43,400 nucleotides of DNA from Alphaproteobacteria bacterium (GTDB lineage Bacteria; Pseudomonadota; Alphaproteobacteria; GCA-2731375), in NCBI GenBank assembly GCA_030746635.1, contig JASLMH010000015.1:1-43400 (forward strand), in the 5' to 3' direction. The notes under the pieces were generated by a model. It saw only the letters and a program-made list of their open reading frames with translations, did not search any database and had not been told where the DNA came from. Of this stretch, positions 34,114 through 43,400 are shown piece by piece. The position numbers and the translations under genes are program-made. Within the stretch, counting starts at the first letter, position 1; every line of letters begins with the position of its first letter.

Positions 34114-34999
34114 GCGGCGCGGTCGACCGGTGCATGGCTGGTTGATTCTGGACAAACCGATCGGCATGACCTCGACCCAGGCGGTGGCGAAGGTGCGTCG
34201 CGCCTTCGATGCCGCCAAGGCCGGCCATGCCGGAACGCTTGATCCCCTGGCCACCGGCGTCCTGCCGATCGCCATGGGCGAGGCGACGAAAGTCGTCGCC
34301 ATGGCCATGGATGCCGCCAAGAGCTATCGCTTCACCGTCCGCTGGGGCGAGGAACGTGATACTGACGACGCCGAGGGCGGCGTAGCCGCGACTTCGGATG
34401 CGCGGCCGATGGCGGCCGAGATCACCGCGGCCCTGCCGGAATTCCTCGGCGACATTGCCCAGGTCCCGCCGGTCTATTCGGCGATCAAGGTGGCCGGCGC
34501 CCGCGCCTACGACCTGGCACGGGAGGGTCAGCCGCCGGAACTGCCGCCGCGATTGGTGCGGATCGACCATCTCGAACTCATCGCCTGCCCGGATGGCGAT
34601 CACGCGGTGATGGAGATGCGCTGCGGCAAGGGGGCCTACGTGCGCAGCCTGGCCCGTGATCTTGGACGCGCCCTGGGCTGCCTGGGACACGTCGCCGAAC
34701 TGCGCCGGACCGCCGTCGGCGGCTTCTCCGACAGCGATGCGATTTCGCTGGATAAACTGGATCAGTTCGGGCATAAGGGGGCGCTCGACGAACTGCTGCT
34801 ACCGGTCGAGGCGGCGCTGGCCGACATCCCGGCGTTGACCGTGACCGGATCCGAGGCAAATCGTCTGCGTTGCGGACAGGCCATTCGGGTACCGCACAGC
34901 GTCGAGGGAACCGTCTACGCGACCACCGACGGCAGGCCAGTCGCCCTGGCCAGGATCCATGCCGGAGAGGTTCGGCCGGTGCGCGTTTTCAATCTGTAA
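34103..34999 (+). CDS. truB: tRNA pseudouridine-55 synthase
   Basis: A 298-residue enzyme that makes pseudouridine 55 in the T-loop of tRNAs. The N-terminal [18 protein letters not shown] and the catalytic loop [15 protein letters not shown] with Asp47 (E. coli D48) define it; [18 protein letters not shown] and [16 protein letters not shown] follow. A PUA-like C-terminal domain ends it. The ATG at 34103 has GAGGG about 9 bases upstream and overlaps rbfA. Confidence 0.96.
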   Translation: MARRRRGRPVHGWLILDKPIGMTSTQAVAKVRRAFDAAKAGHAGTLDPLATGVLPIAMGEATKVVAMAMDAAKSYRFTVRWGEERDTDDAEGGVAATSDARPMAAEITAALPEFLGDIAQVPPVYSAIKVAGARAYDLAREGQPPELPPRLVRIDHLELIACPDGDHAVMEMRCGKGAYVRSLARDLGRALGCLGHVAELRRTAVGGFSDSDAISLDKLDQFGHKGALDELLLPVEAALADIPALTVTGSEANRLRCGQAIRVPHSVEGTVYATTDGRPVALARIHAGEVRPVRVFNL

Positions 35000-35024
35000 T
35001 TCTGCATTTCTTCAGGAGATTTCG

Positions 35025-35294
35025 ATGTCGATTACCGTCGAACGAAAATCGGAGTTAATCAAGGAATACCGACAGGCCGATAGTGATACCGGTTCACCGG
35101 AAGTTCAGGTGGCGATCCTGACCGATCGCATTGTCACCCTGACCGAGCACTTCAAGCTGCACAAGAAGGACAACCATTCCCGGCGCGGCCTGTTGAAGAT
35201 GGTCAGCCGCCGGCGGCGGTTGTTGGACTATCTCAAGCGCAAGGATCAGTCGCGCTATGAATCCCTGATACAGCGGCTGGGCCTGCGGCGATAG
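35025..35294 (+). CDS. rpsO: 30S ribosomal protein S15
   Basis: An 89-residue protein, the standard length. It has [36 protein letters not shown] and the C-terminal [22 protein letters not shown]15 binds the three-way junction of 16S rRNA helices 20-22 as a primary assembly protein. AGGAG lies 9 bases before the ATG. The pairing with pnp is conserved in most bacteria. Confidence 0.98.
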   Translation: MSITVERKSELIKEYRQADSDTGSPEVQVAILTDRIVTLTEHFKLHKKDNHSRRGLLKMVSRRRRLLDYLKRKDQSRYESLIQRLGLRR

Positions 35295-35364
35295 CGGTCG
35301 CGGCGCCTTATCCCGCTCGGACGGGCCGATGCCGACAAGGTCCCGATCGACCGGCACGGCCGAG

Positions 35365-35398
35365 CGCCGCCCCGTGCTGCGGGCGGCGACATTTGTTT
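35365..35398 (+). terminator. Hairpin with T-rich tail between rpsO and pnp
   Basis: CGCCGCCC / GGGCGGCG (8-bp stem, 8-base loop) is followed by ACATTTGTTTTG. It resembles the rpsO terminator of E. coli, where part of the transcription reads through into pnp. The other bases of this 192-base gap hold no gene. Confidence 0.65.
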
Positions 35399-35486
35399 TG
35401 TCACAACCTAGAGGAATGAAAGATGGTCCGGCCGGCGATTGGCGTCGGATAGGTTCCGGATCGGAATTTGGAAAAGAGAGATCAAG

Positions 35487-37619
35487 ATGTTTGATATTCA
35501 TCGCAAGGAGTTGATGTGGGGCGGCCGTAAGCTGGTTCTGGAGACCGGTCGTATGGCCCGCCAGTCCCATGGCGCCGTTCTCGTCACTTACGACGAAACC
35601 ACCGTTTTGTGCACCGCCGTCGCGGAAAGCCAAGGCAGACAAGGAATAGATTTTTTTCCGCTGACCGTGCACTACGTCGAAAAAACCTATGCCGCCGGCA
35701 AGATTCCGGGCGGCTTCTTCAAGCGCGAGGGGCGTCCCTCGGAAAAGGAAACCCTCACCTCGCGGCTGATCGATCGGCCGATCCGGCCGTTGTTTCACGA
35801 CGGTTTCCGCAACGAAACGCAGATTATCTGCACCACCCTGAGCCATGATCTGGAGAACGATCCCGACATCGCCGCGCTGATCGGCGCCTCGGCGTCGTTG
35901 ACCCTATCCGGACTGCCCTTCATGGGGCCCATCGCCGGCGCCCGGGTCGGCTACATCGACGGCGAATATGTGCTGAATCCGCGTATCGACGAAATGCCCA
36001 ACAGCAAGCTGGACATGATCGTGGCGGGCACCGAGTCGGCGGTGATGATGGTGGAGTCGGAGGCCGACCAGCTATCCGAAGACATCATGCTGGGGGCGGT
36101 GATGTTCGCCCACAAGGAGTTCCAGCCGGTGATCGAGGCGATCATCTCGCTGGCCGAGGTCGCGGCCAAGGAGCCCTGGGACCTGGCGGCACCGCCGGAC
36201 CATTCGGCCCTGGAGGCGCGTATCGCCGAAGTGATCGAACAGGATCTGCGCGCCGCCTATGCCGAACCGGTGAAGCAGACCCGGGTCGAGTTGGTGGCCA
36301 AGGCGCGGGCCAAGGCGGCCGAGGCCCTGGCCGAGGAAGCCGAGGCGAGCGACGGCGCCGATATTGGCGGGTTGGTGAAGAAACTTGAGAAGAAGATCGT
36401 GCGCGGCCAGATCCTGGATACCGGCCAGCGCATCGACGGCCGGGATACCCGCACGGTACGCCAAATCGAAAGCGAGGTCGGCGTATTGCCGCGCACCCAT
36501 GGCGCGGCGCTGTTCACCCGTGGCGAGACCCAGGCCCTGGTGGTGACCACGCTTGGCACCGGCGACGACGAGCAGATCGTCGACGCCCTGGAGGGCTCGT
36601 TTCGACAACACTACATGCTGCACTACAACTTCCCGCCCTACTCGGTCGGCGAGGCCGGCCGCTTCGGCTTTACCGGTCGGCGCGAGGTCGGCCATGGCAA
36701 GCTGGCCTGGCGGGCGATGCATGCGGTGATGCCGGACAAGGAGGAATTCCCCTATACCATCCGTATCGTCTCGGAGATCACGGAATCCAACGGCTCCTCC
36801 TCGATGGCGACGGTGTGCGGCTCATCCCTGTCGCTGATGGACGCCGGCGTGCCGCTGAAGGCGGCCGTCGCCGGCATCGCCATGGGGCTGATCCTGGAAG
36901 ACGAACGCTACGCCGTCCTGTCGGACATCCTTGGCGACGAGGATCATCTGGGCGACATGGACTTCAAGGTCGCCGGCACCGAGGCCGGTGTCACCTCGTT
37001 GCAGATGGATATCAAGATCGCCGGCATCACCGAGGCGATCATGCGGGAGGCCCTGGCCCAGGCTCAGGACGGCCGTTTGCACATCCTGCGCGAGATGGGC
37101 AAGGCCCTGGGCGAGCATCGCGGTGAACTGCGCGAGACCGCGCCGAAGATCCATCTGTTGAAAGTCCCGGTCGACAAGATCCGCGAAATCATCGGCACCG
37201 GCGGCAAGATCATCCGCCAGATTACCGAGGAAACCGGCACCAAGATCGACATCGCCGACGATGGTTCGGTGCGCGTCGCCTCGCCGGACCAGCCCAAGAT
37301 CGACCATGCGGTGGAGTGGATCACCTCGATCATCGCCGAGCCCGAGGTCGGCGTGATCTACAAGGGCAAGGTGGTGAAGGTGGTCGATTTCGGCGCCTTC
37401 GTGAACTTCATCGGCAACCGGGACGGGCTTTGCCATATCTCGGAGTTGGCGCCGCACCGGGTGCGGACGGTCAACGACGTGGTGAACGAAGGCGATCAGG
37501 TCTTCGTCAAGTGCCTGGCCATCGATGATCGCGGCAAGGTGCGCCTGTCGATGAAGATGGTCGATCAGGAGACCGGCCAGGAAATCCGCCGCGACGAAGC
37601 GGCCGCCGAGAGCGATTGA
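35487..37619 (+). CDS. pnp: Polyribonucleotide nucleotidyltransferase (PNPase)
   Basis: A 710-residue 3'-5' phosphorolytic exoribonuclease, part of the RNA degradosome and of mRNA turnover. Two RNase PH-like halves (about 1-220 and 320-545) flank an alpha-helical linker. [14 protein letters not shown] and [15 protein letters not shown] mark them, and [25 protein letters not shown] lies near the catalytic site. A KH domain ([15 protein letters not shown]) and an S1 domain ([20 protein letters not shown]) close the protein. The ATG at 35487 follows AGAGAG and starts where homology begins. It ends the long plus-strand run. Confidence 0.98.
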   Translation: MFDIHRKELMWGGRKLVLETGRMARQSHGAVLVTYDETTVLCTAVAESQGRQGIDFFPLTVHYVEKTYAAGKIPGGFFKREGRPSEKETLTSRLIDRPIRPLFHDGFRNETQIICTTLSHDLENDPDIAALIGASASLTLSGLPFMGPIAGARVGYIDGEYVLNPRIDEMPNSKLDMIVAGTESAVMMVESEADQLSEDIMLGAVMFAHKEFQPVIEAIISLAEVAAKEPWDLAAPPDHSALEARIAEVIEQDLRAAYAEPVKQTRVELVAKARAKAAEALAEEAEASDGADIGGLVKKLEKKIVRGQILDTGQRIDGRDTRTVRQIESEVGVLPRTHGAALFTRGETQALVVTTLGTGDDEQIVDALEGSFRQHYMLHYNFPPYSVGEAGRFGFTGRREVGHGKLAWRAMHAVMPDKEEFPYTIRIVSEITESNGSSSMATVCGSSLSLMDAGVPLKAAVAGIAMGLILEDERYAVLSDILGDEDHLGDMDFKVAGTEAGVTSLQMDIKIAGITEAIMREALAQAQDGRLHILREMGKALGEHRGELRETAPKIHLLKVPVDKIREIIGTGGKIIRQITEETGTKIDIADDGSVRVASPDQPKIDHAVEWITSIIAEPEVGVIYKGKVVKVVDFGAFVNFIGNRDGLCHISELAPHRVRTVNDVVNEGDQVFVKCLAIDDRGKVRLSMKMVDQETGQEIRRDEAAAESD

Positions 37620-37631
37620 CCGATTTGGTGG

Positions 37632-37655
37632 CGGGCCGGCCGCGCTGCCGGCCCG
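37632..37655. terminator. Hairpin between convergent pnp and CoA-transferase genes
   Basis: A perfect 9-bp stem CGGGCCGGC / GCCGGCCCG with loop CGCGCT lies in the 43 bases between the two convergent stops. There is no T tract on either side, so it may act as a bidirectional Rho-assisted barrier. Confidence 0.5.
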
Positions 37656-37662
37656 ATCATCA

Positions 37663-38862
37663 TCAGACCACGCGTTTTTCCCGCAACGCGGCGATATCGT
37701 CGTCGGCGTAGCCCAATTCGTGCATGATCGCGGCGGTGTGTTCGCCCAGGGTCGGCGCCCGGTGACGGACGCCGCCGGGGGTCCCCGACAACCGGACATG
37801 CAGGTCGACCAATGGCGCCGGTCGCGGCGTGCCGGGATACTGGATTTCCTTGAGGAACCCGGCCTCGCGTACGTGCGGGTCGGTCAGGGTTTCCGCCGGC
37901 GCATAGACGTGGCCGACCGGAATGCGGGCTTCCTCCAAGGCCCGGATGGCGTCTTCCCGGGTGCGCTCGGCGCACCAGCGCTGCATCCGTTCGGAAATCT
38001 CGACGGCGTTGTCGCCACGGCAAATATCATCCTTGAACCGCTCGTCCGACAGCCAGTGGTTTTCGCCCATCAGCCTGGCCCAGCGTTCGAACAGCGGCTG
38101 GCCGACCACCTGTACGATGATCCAGCCATCCTGGCATTCGAAGGCGTCCGACGGCGCCGAGGTCTGGCCGCGGTTGCCGGTGCCGACCCGGTTGGTTTCG
38201 ATCACCGCCTGTTCGATCAATGAGCCGTTGTTGAAGGCCAGCGCGGTGCCCAGCAAGGTGCCTTCCACCACCTGGCCCTCGCCGCTTTTCCGCCGTTCGA
38301 TCAGTGCCGCAAGGGTGCCGATGGTGGCCGCCGAGGCGGTGCCGAAATCGACCCACGGCGTATGCGCCTTCATCGGCTCATCGGCGTAGCCGCTCAGATG
38401 CATCATGCCGGACATGGCGGCGGCGACGCCGTCGAAGCCGACCCGGTCCTTGTAGGGGCCGGTCGAGCCGAAGGCCGATACGGTGGTCAGAATGATGTCG
38501 GATTTGATGGCCCGCAGGCTGGCGTAGTCCAGGCCCATGGTTTCCAGGGTTTGCGCCGGCAGGTTGGCGATCACCACGTCGGCCGTGGCCACCAGCTGTT
38601 TGACGATCTCGCGGCCTTCCGGCTTCATCGGGTTCAGGGTCATGCCGCGTTTGTTGCGATTGATCTGCTGAAACATGGCGCCGACGTTGTACTCACCCTC
38701 GGCGCCCTCGCCGACCGGCATCGTGTAGCGGTCCTCGCTGCCGTCGATCTTTTCGATGCGGATGACGTCCGCGCCCAAATCCGCCAACATCGTGCCGCAA
38801 AACGGCCCGGCGATGTATCGACCGAAATCCAACACGCGCACACCTTCCAGCACCTGGCTCAC
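37663..38862 (-). CDS. CaiB/BaiF-family CoA-transferase
   Basis: A 399-residue class III CoA-transferase. The N-terminal LEGVRVLDFGRYIAGPFCGTMLADLGADVIRIEK and the later NRNKRGMTLNP, then DVVIANLPAQTLETMGLDY, are characteristic. Members move CoA between carboxylic acids such as carnitine, oxalate/formate or mesaconate, or racemise acyl-CoAs; the substrate cannot be told here. The start is GTG at 38862 (V-S-Q-V-L-E-G-V-R) with GGGAG 8 bases before it; a GTG six bases earlier is possible. It follows the receiver gene on the same strand after about 116 bases and has no acyl-CoA dehydrogenase or ligase beside it. Confidence 0.92.
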   Translation of the reverse strand: MSQVLEGVRVLDFGRYIAGPFCGTMLADLGADVIRIEKIDGSEDRYTMPVGEGAEGEYNVGAMFQQINRNKRGMTLNPMKPEGREIVKQLVATADVVIANLPAQTLETMGLDYASLRAIKSDIILTTVSAFGSTGPYKDRVGFDGVAAAMSGMMHLSGYADEPMKAHTPWVDFGTASAATIGTLAALIERRKSGEGQVVEGTLLGTALAFNNGSLIEQAVIETNRVGTGNRGQTSAPSDAFECQDGWIIVQVVGQPLFERWARLMGENHWLSDERFKDDICRGDNAVEISERMQRWCAERTREDAIRALEEARIPVGHVYAPAETLTDPHVREAGFLKEIQYPGTPRPAPLVDLHVRLSGTPGGVRHRAPTLGEHTAAIMHELGYADDDIAALREKRVV

Positions 38863-38978
38863 TTTCACTACTCCCAAATATTGCAACGCCGATAACGATT
38901 GGCTGCGGGCATCCGCCCAGGTTCAAGGATAAGGGTAGCTTGGTGTCACCGCAACGCGATCGCGCCGGCGCGATGGTC

Positions 38979-39347
38979 TCAGGAGAGTGCCTCGCGCAGG
39001 GTGGCCAGGCTGATCGGCTTTTGATGGGTCTCGACGGTCAGGCCGCGAACCTCGCCAAGGCCGTGGGCCATTTTGCCGTAATAGGGGTTGTAGCCCGTGA
39101 CCACTAGGATCTTGGCCTTGCATTCCTGCTCGGCCAGCCACTGGATCAATTCGATGCCTTCGACTTCCGGCATCACCATGTCGAGGACGATCACCGAGGG
39201 CTGAAACTTCTGATATTCGTCCTTGAACAGTTTCGGGTCGGACAAGGCGACCACCCGATAGCCAATGCCTTCCGCCGTTCGCTTGACGAAATTCGCAAAG
39301 TCCGGCTCGTCGTCGACGACCAGAAGCCGTTTGTCCTCGATGGCCAT
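38979..39347 (-). CDS. Stand-alone response regulator receiver protein
   Basis: A 122-residue CheY-like receiver without output domain. The acidic pocket is D12-D13, the phosphoacceptor is D56 (SVIVLDMVMP), and T84 and K110 are the switch and lysine residues. The sequence IQWLAEQECKAKILVVTGYN resembles receivers of hybrid phosphorelays rather than chemotaxis. It probably carries a phosphate between proteins or controls a partner by binding. No histidine kinase lies next to it. GGGG lies upstream of the ATG at 39347. The 155 bases up to the next gene hold only a GC hairpin (39367-39388). Confidence 0.9.
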   Translation of the reverse strand: MAIEDKRLLVVDDEPDFANFVKRTAEGIGYRVVALSDPKLFKDEYQKFQPSVIVLDMVMPEVEGIELIQWLAEQECKAKILVVTGYNPYYGKMAHGLGEVRGLTVETHQKPISLATLREALS

Positions 39348-39502
39348 GTTCCCCGCCACAAATACGGCGGCGCTAACTCATGCGCCGCGCGGACTGACCA
39401 ATTTGTATTCCGTCCCCGTCGTTTTGAAAACCCATCAGACGTTGTGGGATCGAATTCCGGGTCAACACCACCGCGAGATTGTCGCCCGGGTAGGGGCAGA
39501 AC

Positions 39503-41113
39503 TCACGGCACCAGGAGGGCCATGCCGTCGCGGTTCGGGTCGGCGCCGCCGGACCAAACCTCGCCGTCGATCCGAATGGCGTGCACCGAGGCCAGGGGAT
39601 AGCTGTAGGGACTGCGGCAGATCTCGTAGCCTTGTTCTTCGAGGCGGCGGCTGATGAAGCGGGGAATCCGGTTGGAGATGTCGATGACGTCGGAAGTGGC
39701 TGAAAACCGCGGCGCCGTCACCGCTTCCAGGACCGGCATGGCGAAATCCAGCACGTTGAGCATGACCTGCAGAACCCCCATGGCGATCTGCGTGCCGCCC
39801 GGCGCGCCAAGCACCAGGATGGGCCGATCGTCGCGGAACACGATGCTGGGGCACATCGAGGAAAAGCGGCCCTTGCCCGGGGCCAACGAGCCGGCCCGGC
39901 CCGGCCGCGGGTCGAACACGCCCATGCAGCCGTTGTACATGAAGCCAAGGCCTGGGGTTATGACGCCCGACGGCATGCCCAATGAATGGGTCATCGATAC
40001 CGCGTTGCCCTCGCCGTCGACGGCCGACAGGTGTGTCGTATTGGCCGACTCCGCCGGCCCCGAGAGTCGTTCCACGTGGGCAACCTCGCCCCGCTTGATC
40101 GCCTCGGCGTATGTCGCCGCATGGGCCTTGCCGGTCAGCCGCTCGAGCGGTACGTCGACGAAGTTGGGGTCGCCGACGAATTCGTCCTTGTCGGCGGTCG
40201 CCCGCTTCATCGCCTCGGCGACGGTGCGAACATATTCCGCCGAGTTGTGGCCGATGCCCGCCAGATCGAATTGTTCGAGGATATTCAGCATTTCCAGCAG
40301 CATGACGCCGCCGCCCGGCGGCTGGTTGGTGGCGACGCGATTGCCGCGATAATCGCCGAGCAACGGCTGGTGATGGCTGGTGCGGTAGTCCGACAGATCC
40401 TGGGCCGACAGCAGGCCATCGTTCGCCGCCATGTCGGCGGCGATCTCGGCCGCGATATCGCCGCCATAGAAGTCCTCCGCCCCGGCTTCGGCGATGCGCC
40501 GCAGGGTCCGGGCCAATTCGGGGTTGGTCAGGATCTCACCGGTCCGGCGCAACGCGCCGTCCGGGTGGAAATAGATCCGCCGGCCGGATTCCGTCAGCCG
40601 CAGCCGCTCCACCGAAACCACCCGGCCCGAGCCGTCGTCCTCGGTCCAGAAGTGCGTCATCGCGGGTCGGATCATGAAGCCGTTGTCGGCATAGTCGATC
40701 GCCGGCGCCACGACGTCGGCCCAGGGCAACCGGCCCCAGGCCGCCTGCGCCTCGGCATAGGCCTTCAGGCTGCCGGGCACGGTGATCGACTGATAGCCCA
40801 TGTCGTTGACATTGCCGGCAAGGATGAAGCCGAAGCCGTCGCGGGCCTCGCCGACGATCAGGTCCTGCCACATCTCGGGCCTGACGGCCGCCGGCGCCCG
40901 GCCGTGGAAATCGATGCAGGTGTGCAGATCGCGGCCGGGCAGGTAGACCTGCATGCTGCCGAAACCGGCGATGCCGGTCATTTGCGGGTCGACCACGCCT
41001 TGCACCAGGGCACAGGCCATCGCCGCGTCGACGGCGTTGCCGCCCTGTTCGAAAACCTCCGCGCCCGCTTCCACCGCCTCGGGCTGCGGCGCAACGATCA
41101 TGCCCTTGGCCAT
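39503..41113 (-). CDS. Gamma-glutamyltransferase family protein, no signal peptide
   Basis: A 536-residue Ntn-hydrolase-type enzyme. It begins with GMIVAPQPEAVEAGAEVFEQGGNAVDAAMA. The self-cleavage site and nucleophile is T359 in ESANTTHLSAVDGEGNAVSMTHSLG, after which the small subunit would start. MLLEMLNILEQFDL and APGGTQIAMGVLQVMLNVLDF are family motifs. Classical Ggt is exported and acts on glutathione; this one has no signal peptide, so it is presumably cytoplasmic and may be a cephalosporin-acylase-like or other amide hydrolase. GGAGG lies 10 bases before the ATG at 41113. The open frame runs on upstream for 211 codons but without homology or a ribosome site. It is divergent from the cyclase gene, with 75 bases between them. 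Confidence 0.9.
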   Translation of the reverse strand: MAKGMIVAPQPEAVEAGAEVFEQGGNAVDAAMACALVQGVVDPQMTGIAGFGSMQVYLPGRDLHTCIDFHGRAPAAVRPEMWQDLIVGEARDGFGFILAGNVNDMGYQSITVPGSLKAYAEAQAAWGRLPWADVVAPAIDYADNGFMIRPAMTHFWTEDDGSGRVVSVERLRLTESGRRIYFHPDGALRRTGEILTNPELARTLRRIAEAGAEDFYGGDIAAEIAADMAANDGLLSAQDLSDYRTSHHQPLLGDYRGNRVATNQPPGGGVMLLEMLNILEQFDLAGIGHNSAEYVRTVAEAMKRATADKDEFVGDPNFVDVPLERLTGKAHAATYAEAIKRGEVAHVERLSGPAESANTTHLSAVDGEGNAVSMTHSLGMPSGVITPGLGFMYNGCMGVFDPRPGRAGSLAPGKGRFSSMCPSIVFRDDRPILVLGAPGGTQIAMGVLQVMLNVLDFAMPVLEAVTAPRFSATSDVIDISNRIPRFISRRLEEQGYEICRSPYSYPLASVHAIRIDGEVWSGGADPNRDGMALLVP

Positions 41114-41188
41114 GCTCGAAATCCCTCCGTCACTTGAACACTCACCCGCTGGACGCCGCGTTCGGTCTGCTTCACATTGTCGACGCGG

Positions 41189-43030
41189 ATGACCAGCGAG
41201 CGACAGCATGCCACCGAAACGGGCGGCCGGACCAGGGGCTTGCGTTTCGACATGCGCACCATCCTGCTGTTCGGGTTCGGCGGCCTGATGTTCCTGTCCG
41301 TCGGCGTGGTTCTGCTGCTTGGCCTGTGGAGCACCCGGGAAAACACCGTGTCCCTGACCCGCAAACTGGCGGATGCGGTGCTGGATGACATCGAGGATGC
41401 GATCTCGCACCGCCTGCTGCCGGCCCAGCGGGCGGTCGAACATCTGGGCCGCCGCATAGAAACCGGGCAGATCGATATCGGCGCGCCCTATGACCTCCAG
41501 CAGGCCCTGGCCGGCGCCCTGGCCGGCCTGCCGCAGGTCGGCGCCCTGCTGTTCTTCGAGAACCCGCGCCGGGGTCTGCGGGTACGGCGCACCGAAGACG
41601 GCACCATCGTGGAGCGCTTCAATAATGCCGCCGCCGCCGCGGCACACAGCGGCGAGGCGCGATCCAGGCCGCGCAAGGGGGCGTACTGGGGCGGCGTGCT
41701 GCGACCCCCTTCGGCGCCGCACACCGTGCTCAACGTCCGACGGCAAGTCCGGATCGACGGCCGGCAGGTCGGCCTGTTGTCGGCGGCGGTGACGATATCC
41801 GAGCTTTCGACCCTGTTAACGCGCGGTGGCCTGGCGATCGATGGCGAGGTCTTCGTGCTTTACGACGGCAACTACGTCCTGGCGCATCGCCGGCTGGTCC
41901 GGGGCTTCAAGGGCGCCACCACCGAACGGCCATTGCCCAGCGTCGAGCAACTGGGCGATCCGGTGCTGCGCACCTATCTGCACCCTGAAGAGGGGCGGGA
42001 CTACGGCGGCAAGATGTCCCGCGAGATGGGCGTTCAAGTGATTGGATTGGCCGACGGCACGGCCTATCCGCTAATTTCACGCCGGCTGCACCAATTCGGC
42101 GATCGGCCTTGGGAGATCGGCGTCTATTTCCAGGACGCCGAGGTGTCCGCCGAGGTGAAACGGCTGGCCGGGGCGTCGATCGCCGGGCTGGTCGCCCTGG
42201 TGGTGGCTTTGGCGTTTGCCTGGCTATTGGCGCGGCATGTCAGCCGGCCGTTCAAGGAGCTTGCCACGGCGGCCAAGCACGTCCGTCACCTGACCCTGAA
42301 TGACGTGCCGCCATTGCCGGCCAGCCGGGTCCGGGAAATCGACGACGCCGGCCGCGCCTTCGATGCCATGGTGACCAGCCTGCGCTGGTTCGAAACCTAT
42401 ATGCCGCGCGATCTGGTGCATCGGCTGATGCGCCAGGGCGAGGGCGCGGTCAGCCGGTCGATGCGCCGCACGGTGACGGTGATGTTCACCGATATCGTCG
42501 GCTTCACGGCGGCGTCGGAAGCCATGGGCGCGCAGGACATGGCGGATTTGCTGAACCGTCATTTCGCCGAGGTCGGCGCCTGTATCGAGGCCGAAGGCGG
42601 CACCATCGACAAATTCATCGGCGATGCGGTGATGGCGTTTTGGGGCGCGCCCGAAGCGCTGTCCGACCATGCCGAACGTGCCGTCCGGGCGGCGCTGGCG
42701 ATCCGCCGGGCGGTCGAGGCCAGCAACCGCCAACATCGGGCCGAGGGGGCGACGGCCCTGGGCCTGCGCGTCGGCCTGCATACCGGCGAGGTGGTGGTCG
42801 GCAACATCGGCGCGCCGCAGCGCATGAACTATACCATCGTCGGCGACACGGTGAATATCAGCCAGCGCCTGGAGGAGCTGGGACGTCAGATGGCGGATGA
42901 CAAATCCAAGGTCACCATCATCGCCTCGGCGGCGACGGTCGAGGCGGCCGGTCAGGCGTCGGCCGCCAAATCCCTGGGAGAGCAGCCGGTACGCGGCCGG
43001 CGCGAGCGGATACCCGTCTATCGCCTTTGA
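41189..43030 (+). CDS. Membrane class III adenylate/guanylate cyclase with sensor domain
   Basis: A 613-residue signalling enzyme. A transmembrane helix (about 26-45, LLFGFGGLMFLSVGVVLLLG) is followed by a periplasmic Cache-like sensor (about 50-320), a second helix (LAGASIAGLVALVVALAFAWL), a HAMP-like linker (RHVSRPFKELATAAKHVRHL) and the cyclase catalytic domain. Metal-binding Asp are D435 (FTDIVGFT) and D479 (GDAVMAFW). K475 in DKFIGD and the Thr/Asp region of YTIVGDTVNISQRLEEL favour ATP over GTP, so cAMP is the likelier product. The start at ATG 41189 is tentative; a TTG twelve bases earlier is in frame. It overlaps the convergent MFS gene by 13 bases. Confidence 0.9.
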   Translation: MTSERQHATETGGRTRGLRFDMRTILLFGFGGLMFLSVGVVLLLGLWSTRENTVSLTRKLADAVLDDIEDAISHRLLPAQRAVEHLGRRIETGQIDIGAPYDLQQALAGALAGLPQVGALLFFENPRRGLRVRRTEDGTIVERFNNAAAAAAHSGEARSRPRKGAYWGGVLRPPSAPHTVLNVRRQVRIDGRQVGLLSAAVTISELSTLLTRGGLAIDGEVFVLYDGNYVLAHRRLVRGFKGATTERPLPSVEQLGDPVLRTYLHPEEGRDYGGKMSREMGVQVIGLADGTAYPLISRRLHQFGDRPWEIGVYFQDAEVSAEVKRLAGASIAGLVALVVALAFAWLLARHVSRPFKELATAAKHVRHLTLNDVPPLPASRVREIDDAGRAFDAMVTSLRWFETYMPRDLVHRLMRQGEGAVSRSMRRTVTVMFTDIVGFTAASEAMGAQDMADLLNRHFAEVGACIEAEGGTIDKFIGDAVMAFWGAPEALSDHAERAVRAALAIRRAVEASNRQHRAEGATALGLRVGLHTGEVVVGNIGAPQRMNYTIVGDTVNISQRLEELGRQMADDKSKVTIIASAATVEAAGQASAAKSLGEQPVRGRRERIPVYRL

Positions 43031-43400
43031 CCTGCCGGCCGGCCGACCTCGGGCGCCGGGCGCACCGGTTCCGGCTTCTTCATCCGCACCAACAGGATCA
43101 GCGGCAGCGCCGCCAGCGCCGTCAGGGCGTAGAAATAGAAGGCATTGATGTAGCCGATCATCAGGCCCTGTCGCTGCACTTCGCCGCTCAGGGCGGCCAG
43201 GCCGGGCGCGCTGGCGGTGTTCCAGGCGCCGACGACCCAGGGCATTTGCAGGGATTTCTCGAACGGCGTCAGCGATTCCGCCAGGTGACCGTAGTTGATC
43301 TTGGCGCTGCGCAGCACCAGGGCGACGCTGATCGAAATGTGGATCGACGAGCCGATGTTGCGCAGCAGATGGAAGATCGACGAGCCTTCCGGGAACAGAT
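43018..43400 (-). CDS. MFS transporter, DHA2/EmrB-type (3' part)
   Basis: The gene continues past the window edge; 126 C-terminal residues are visible. Near the edge it reads SSIFHLLRNIGSSIHISISVAL, the motif at the end of DHA2 (14-TM) drug:proton antiporters of the EmrB type. GEVQRQGLMIGYINAFYFYALTALAALPLILL is the last helix, followed by RMKKPEPVRP and a charged tail. The family exports hydrophobic drugs or acids; the substrate is unknown. The stop codon lies inside the end of the cyclase gene. Confidence 0.88.
   Translation of the reverse strand, partial: LFPEGSSIFHLLRNIGSSIHISISVALVLRSAKINYGHLAESLTPFEKSLQMPWVVGAWNTASAPGLAALSGEVQRQGLMIGYINAFYFYALTALAALPLILLVRMKKPEPVRPAPEVGRPAGQRR

Noticed and set aside
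41114-41746. 211-codon N-terminal extension of the gamma-glutamyltransferase
   Set aside because: It overlaps the cyclase gene on the other strand, has no homology, and a good ribosome site precedes the ATG at 41113.

Overview
The window is GC-rich, dense, all-bacterial chromosome. It most likely comes from an alphaproteobacterium near the Rhodospirillales. The best evidence is gene order: nfuA ... tsaB-rimI ... mucR-fur-miaB-phoH-ybeY-corC-lnt-xre-metK-trmB-rimP-nusA-ylxR-infB-rbfA-truB-rpsO-pnp is a typical alphaproteobacterial information-processing block. MucR, a Fur without the second CxxC, DUF1127 and a GcvA-like LysR regulator fit the same group. Species cannot be named from the sequence.

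Layout. 1-6.7 kb is accessory and metabolic: the end of a branched-chain amino-acid-type ABC binding protein, a queuosine-precursor transporter, an FAD-linked 2-hydroxyacid dehydrogenase, ZapE, a two-gene unit ending in a UGSC-type selenoprotein, and an alpha/beta hydrolase. 6.8-8.9 kb holds two tandem PEP-CTERM exported-protein genes, each with its own sigma-54 promoter. 8.9-11.3 kb holds asd and a divergent LysR/DUF1127 pair. 11.4-17.5 kb holds nfuA, a Bax-like glucosaminidase, a polysaccharide deacetylase-like protein, a RutE-like nitroreductase, tsaB-rimI, a TusA-like protein, mucR and fur. 17.7-37.6 kb is the long conserved plus-strand run from miaB to pnp, with a PgpH-type 7TM-HD phosphodiesterase between phoH and ybeY. 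37.6-43.4 kb is accessory again: a CaiB/BaiF CoA-transferase, a stand-alone receiver protein, a gamma-glutamyltransferase, a membrane class III adenylate cyclase and the end of a DHA2-type MFS transporter.

Most interesting points. (1) At 5313-5849 an in-frame UGA at codon 95 sits in the motif GDUGSC and the frame stays open for 83 more codons. A hairpin resembling a bacterial SECIS starts just downstream. The preceding gene (4138-5292) ends in a C-terminal CxxC and is a candidate redox partner. (2) The two PEP-CTERM genes are a 1,036-bp tandem duplication that also copied the last 11 codons of asd. The fossil of those codons, stop included, survives at 7873-7905. Both copies kept a near-perfect sigma-54 promoter and a shared upstream dyad at matching spacing. 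(3) A perfect TTTGAT-N11-ATCAAA LysR box lies near -65 of a predicted promoter for the DUF1127 gene.

How the genes work together. The central block makes and matures the translation apparatus: tRNA modification by MiaB, TsaB and TrmB; 30S maturation by RimP, RbfA and YbeY; initiation by IF-2; antitermination by NusA; S15; and RNA turnover by PNPase. MetK supplies the SAM used by MiaB and TrmB. Nfu may supply Fe-S clusters to MiaB. The flanking genes handle redox chemistry, envelope work and signalling. No tRNA, rRNA, CRISPR array, insertion sequence or phage gene was seen, and no gap between genes exceeds about 260 bases.
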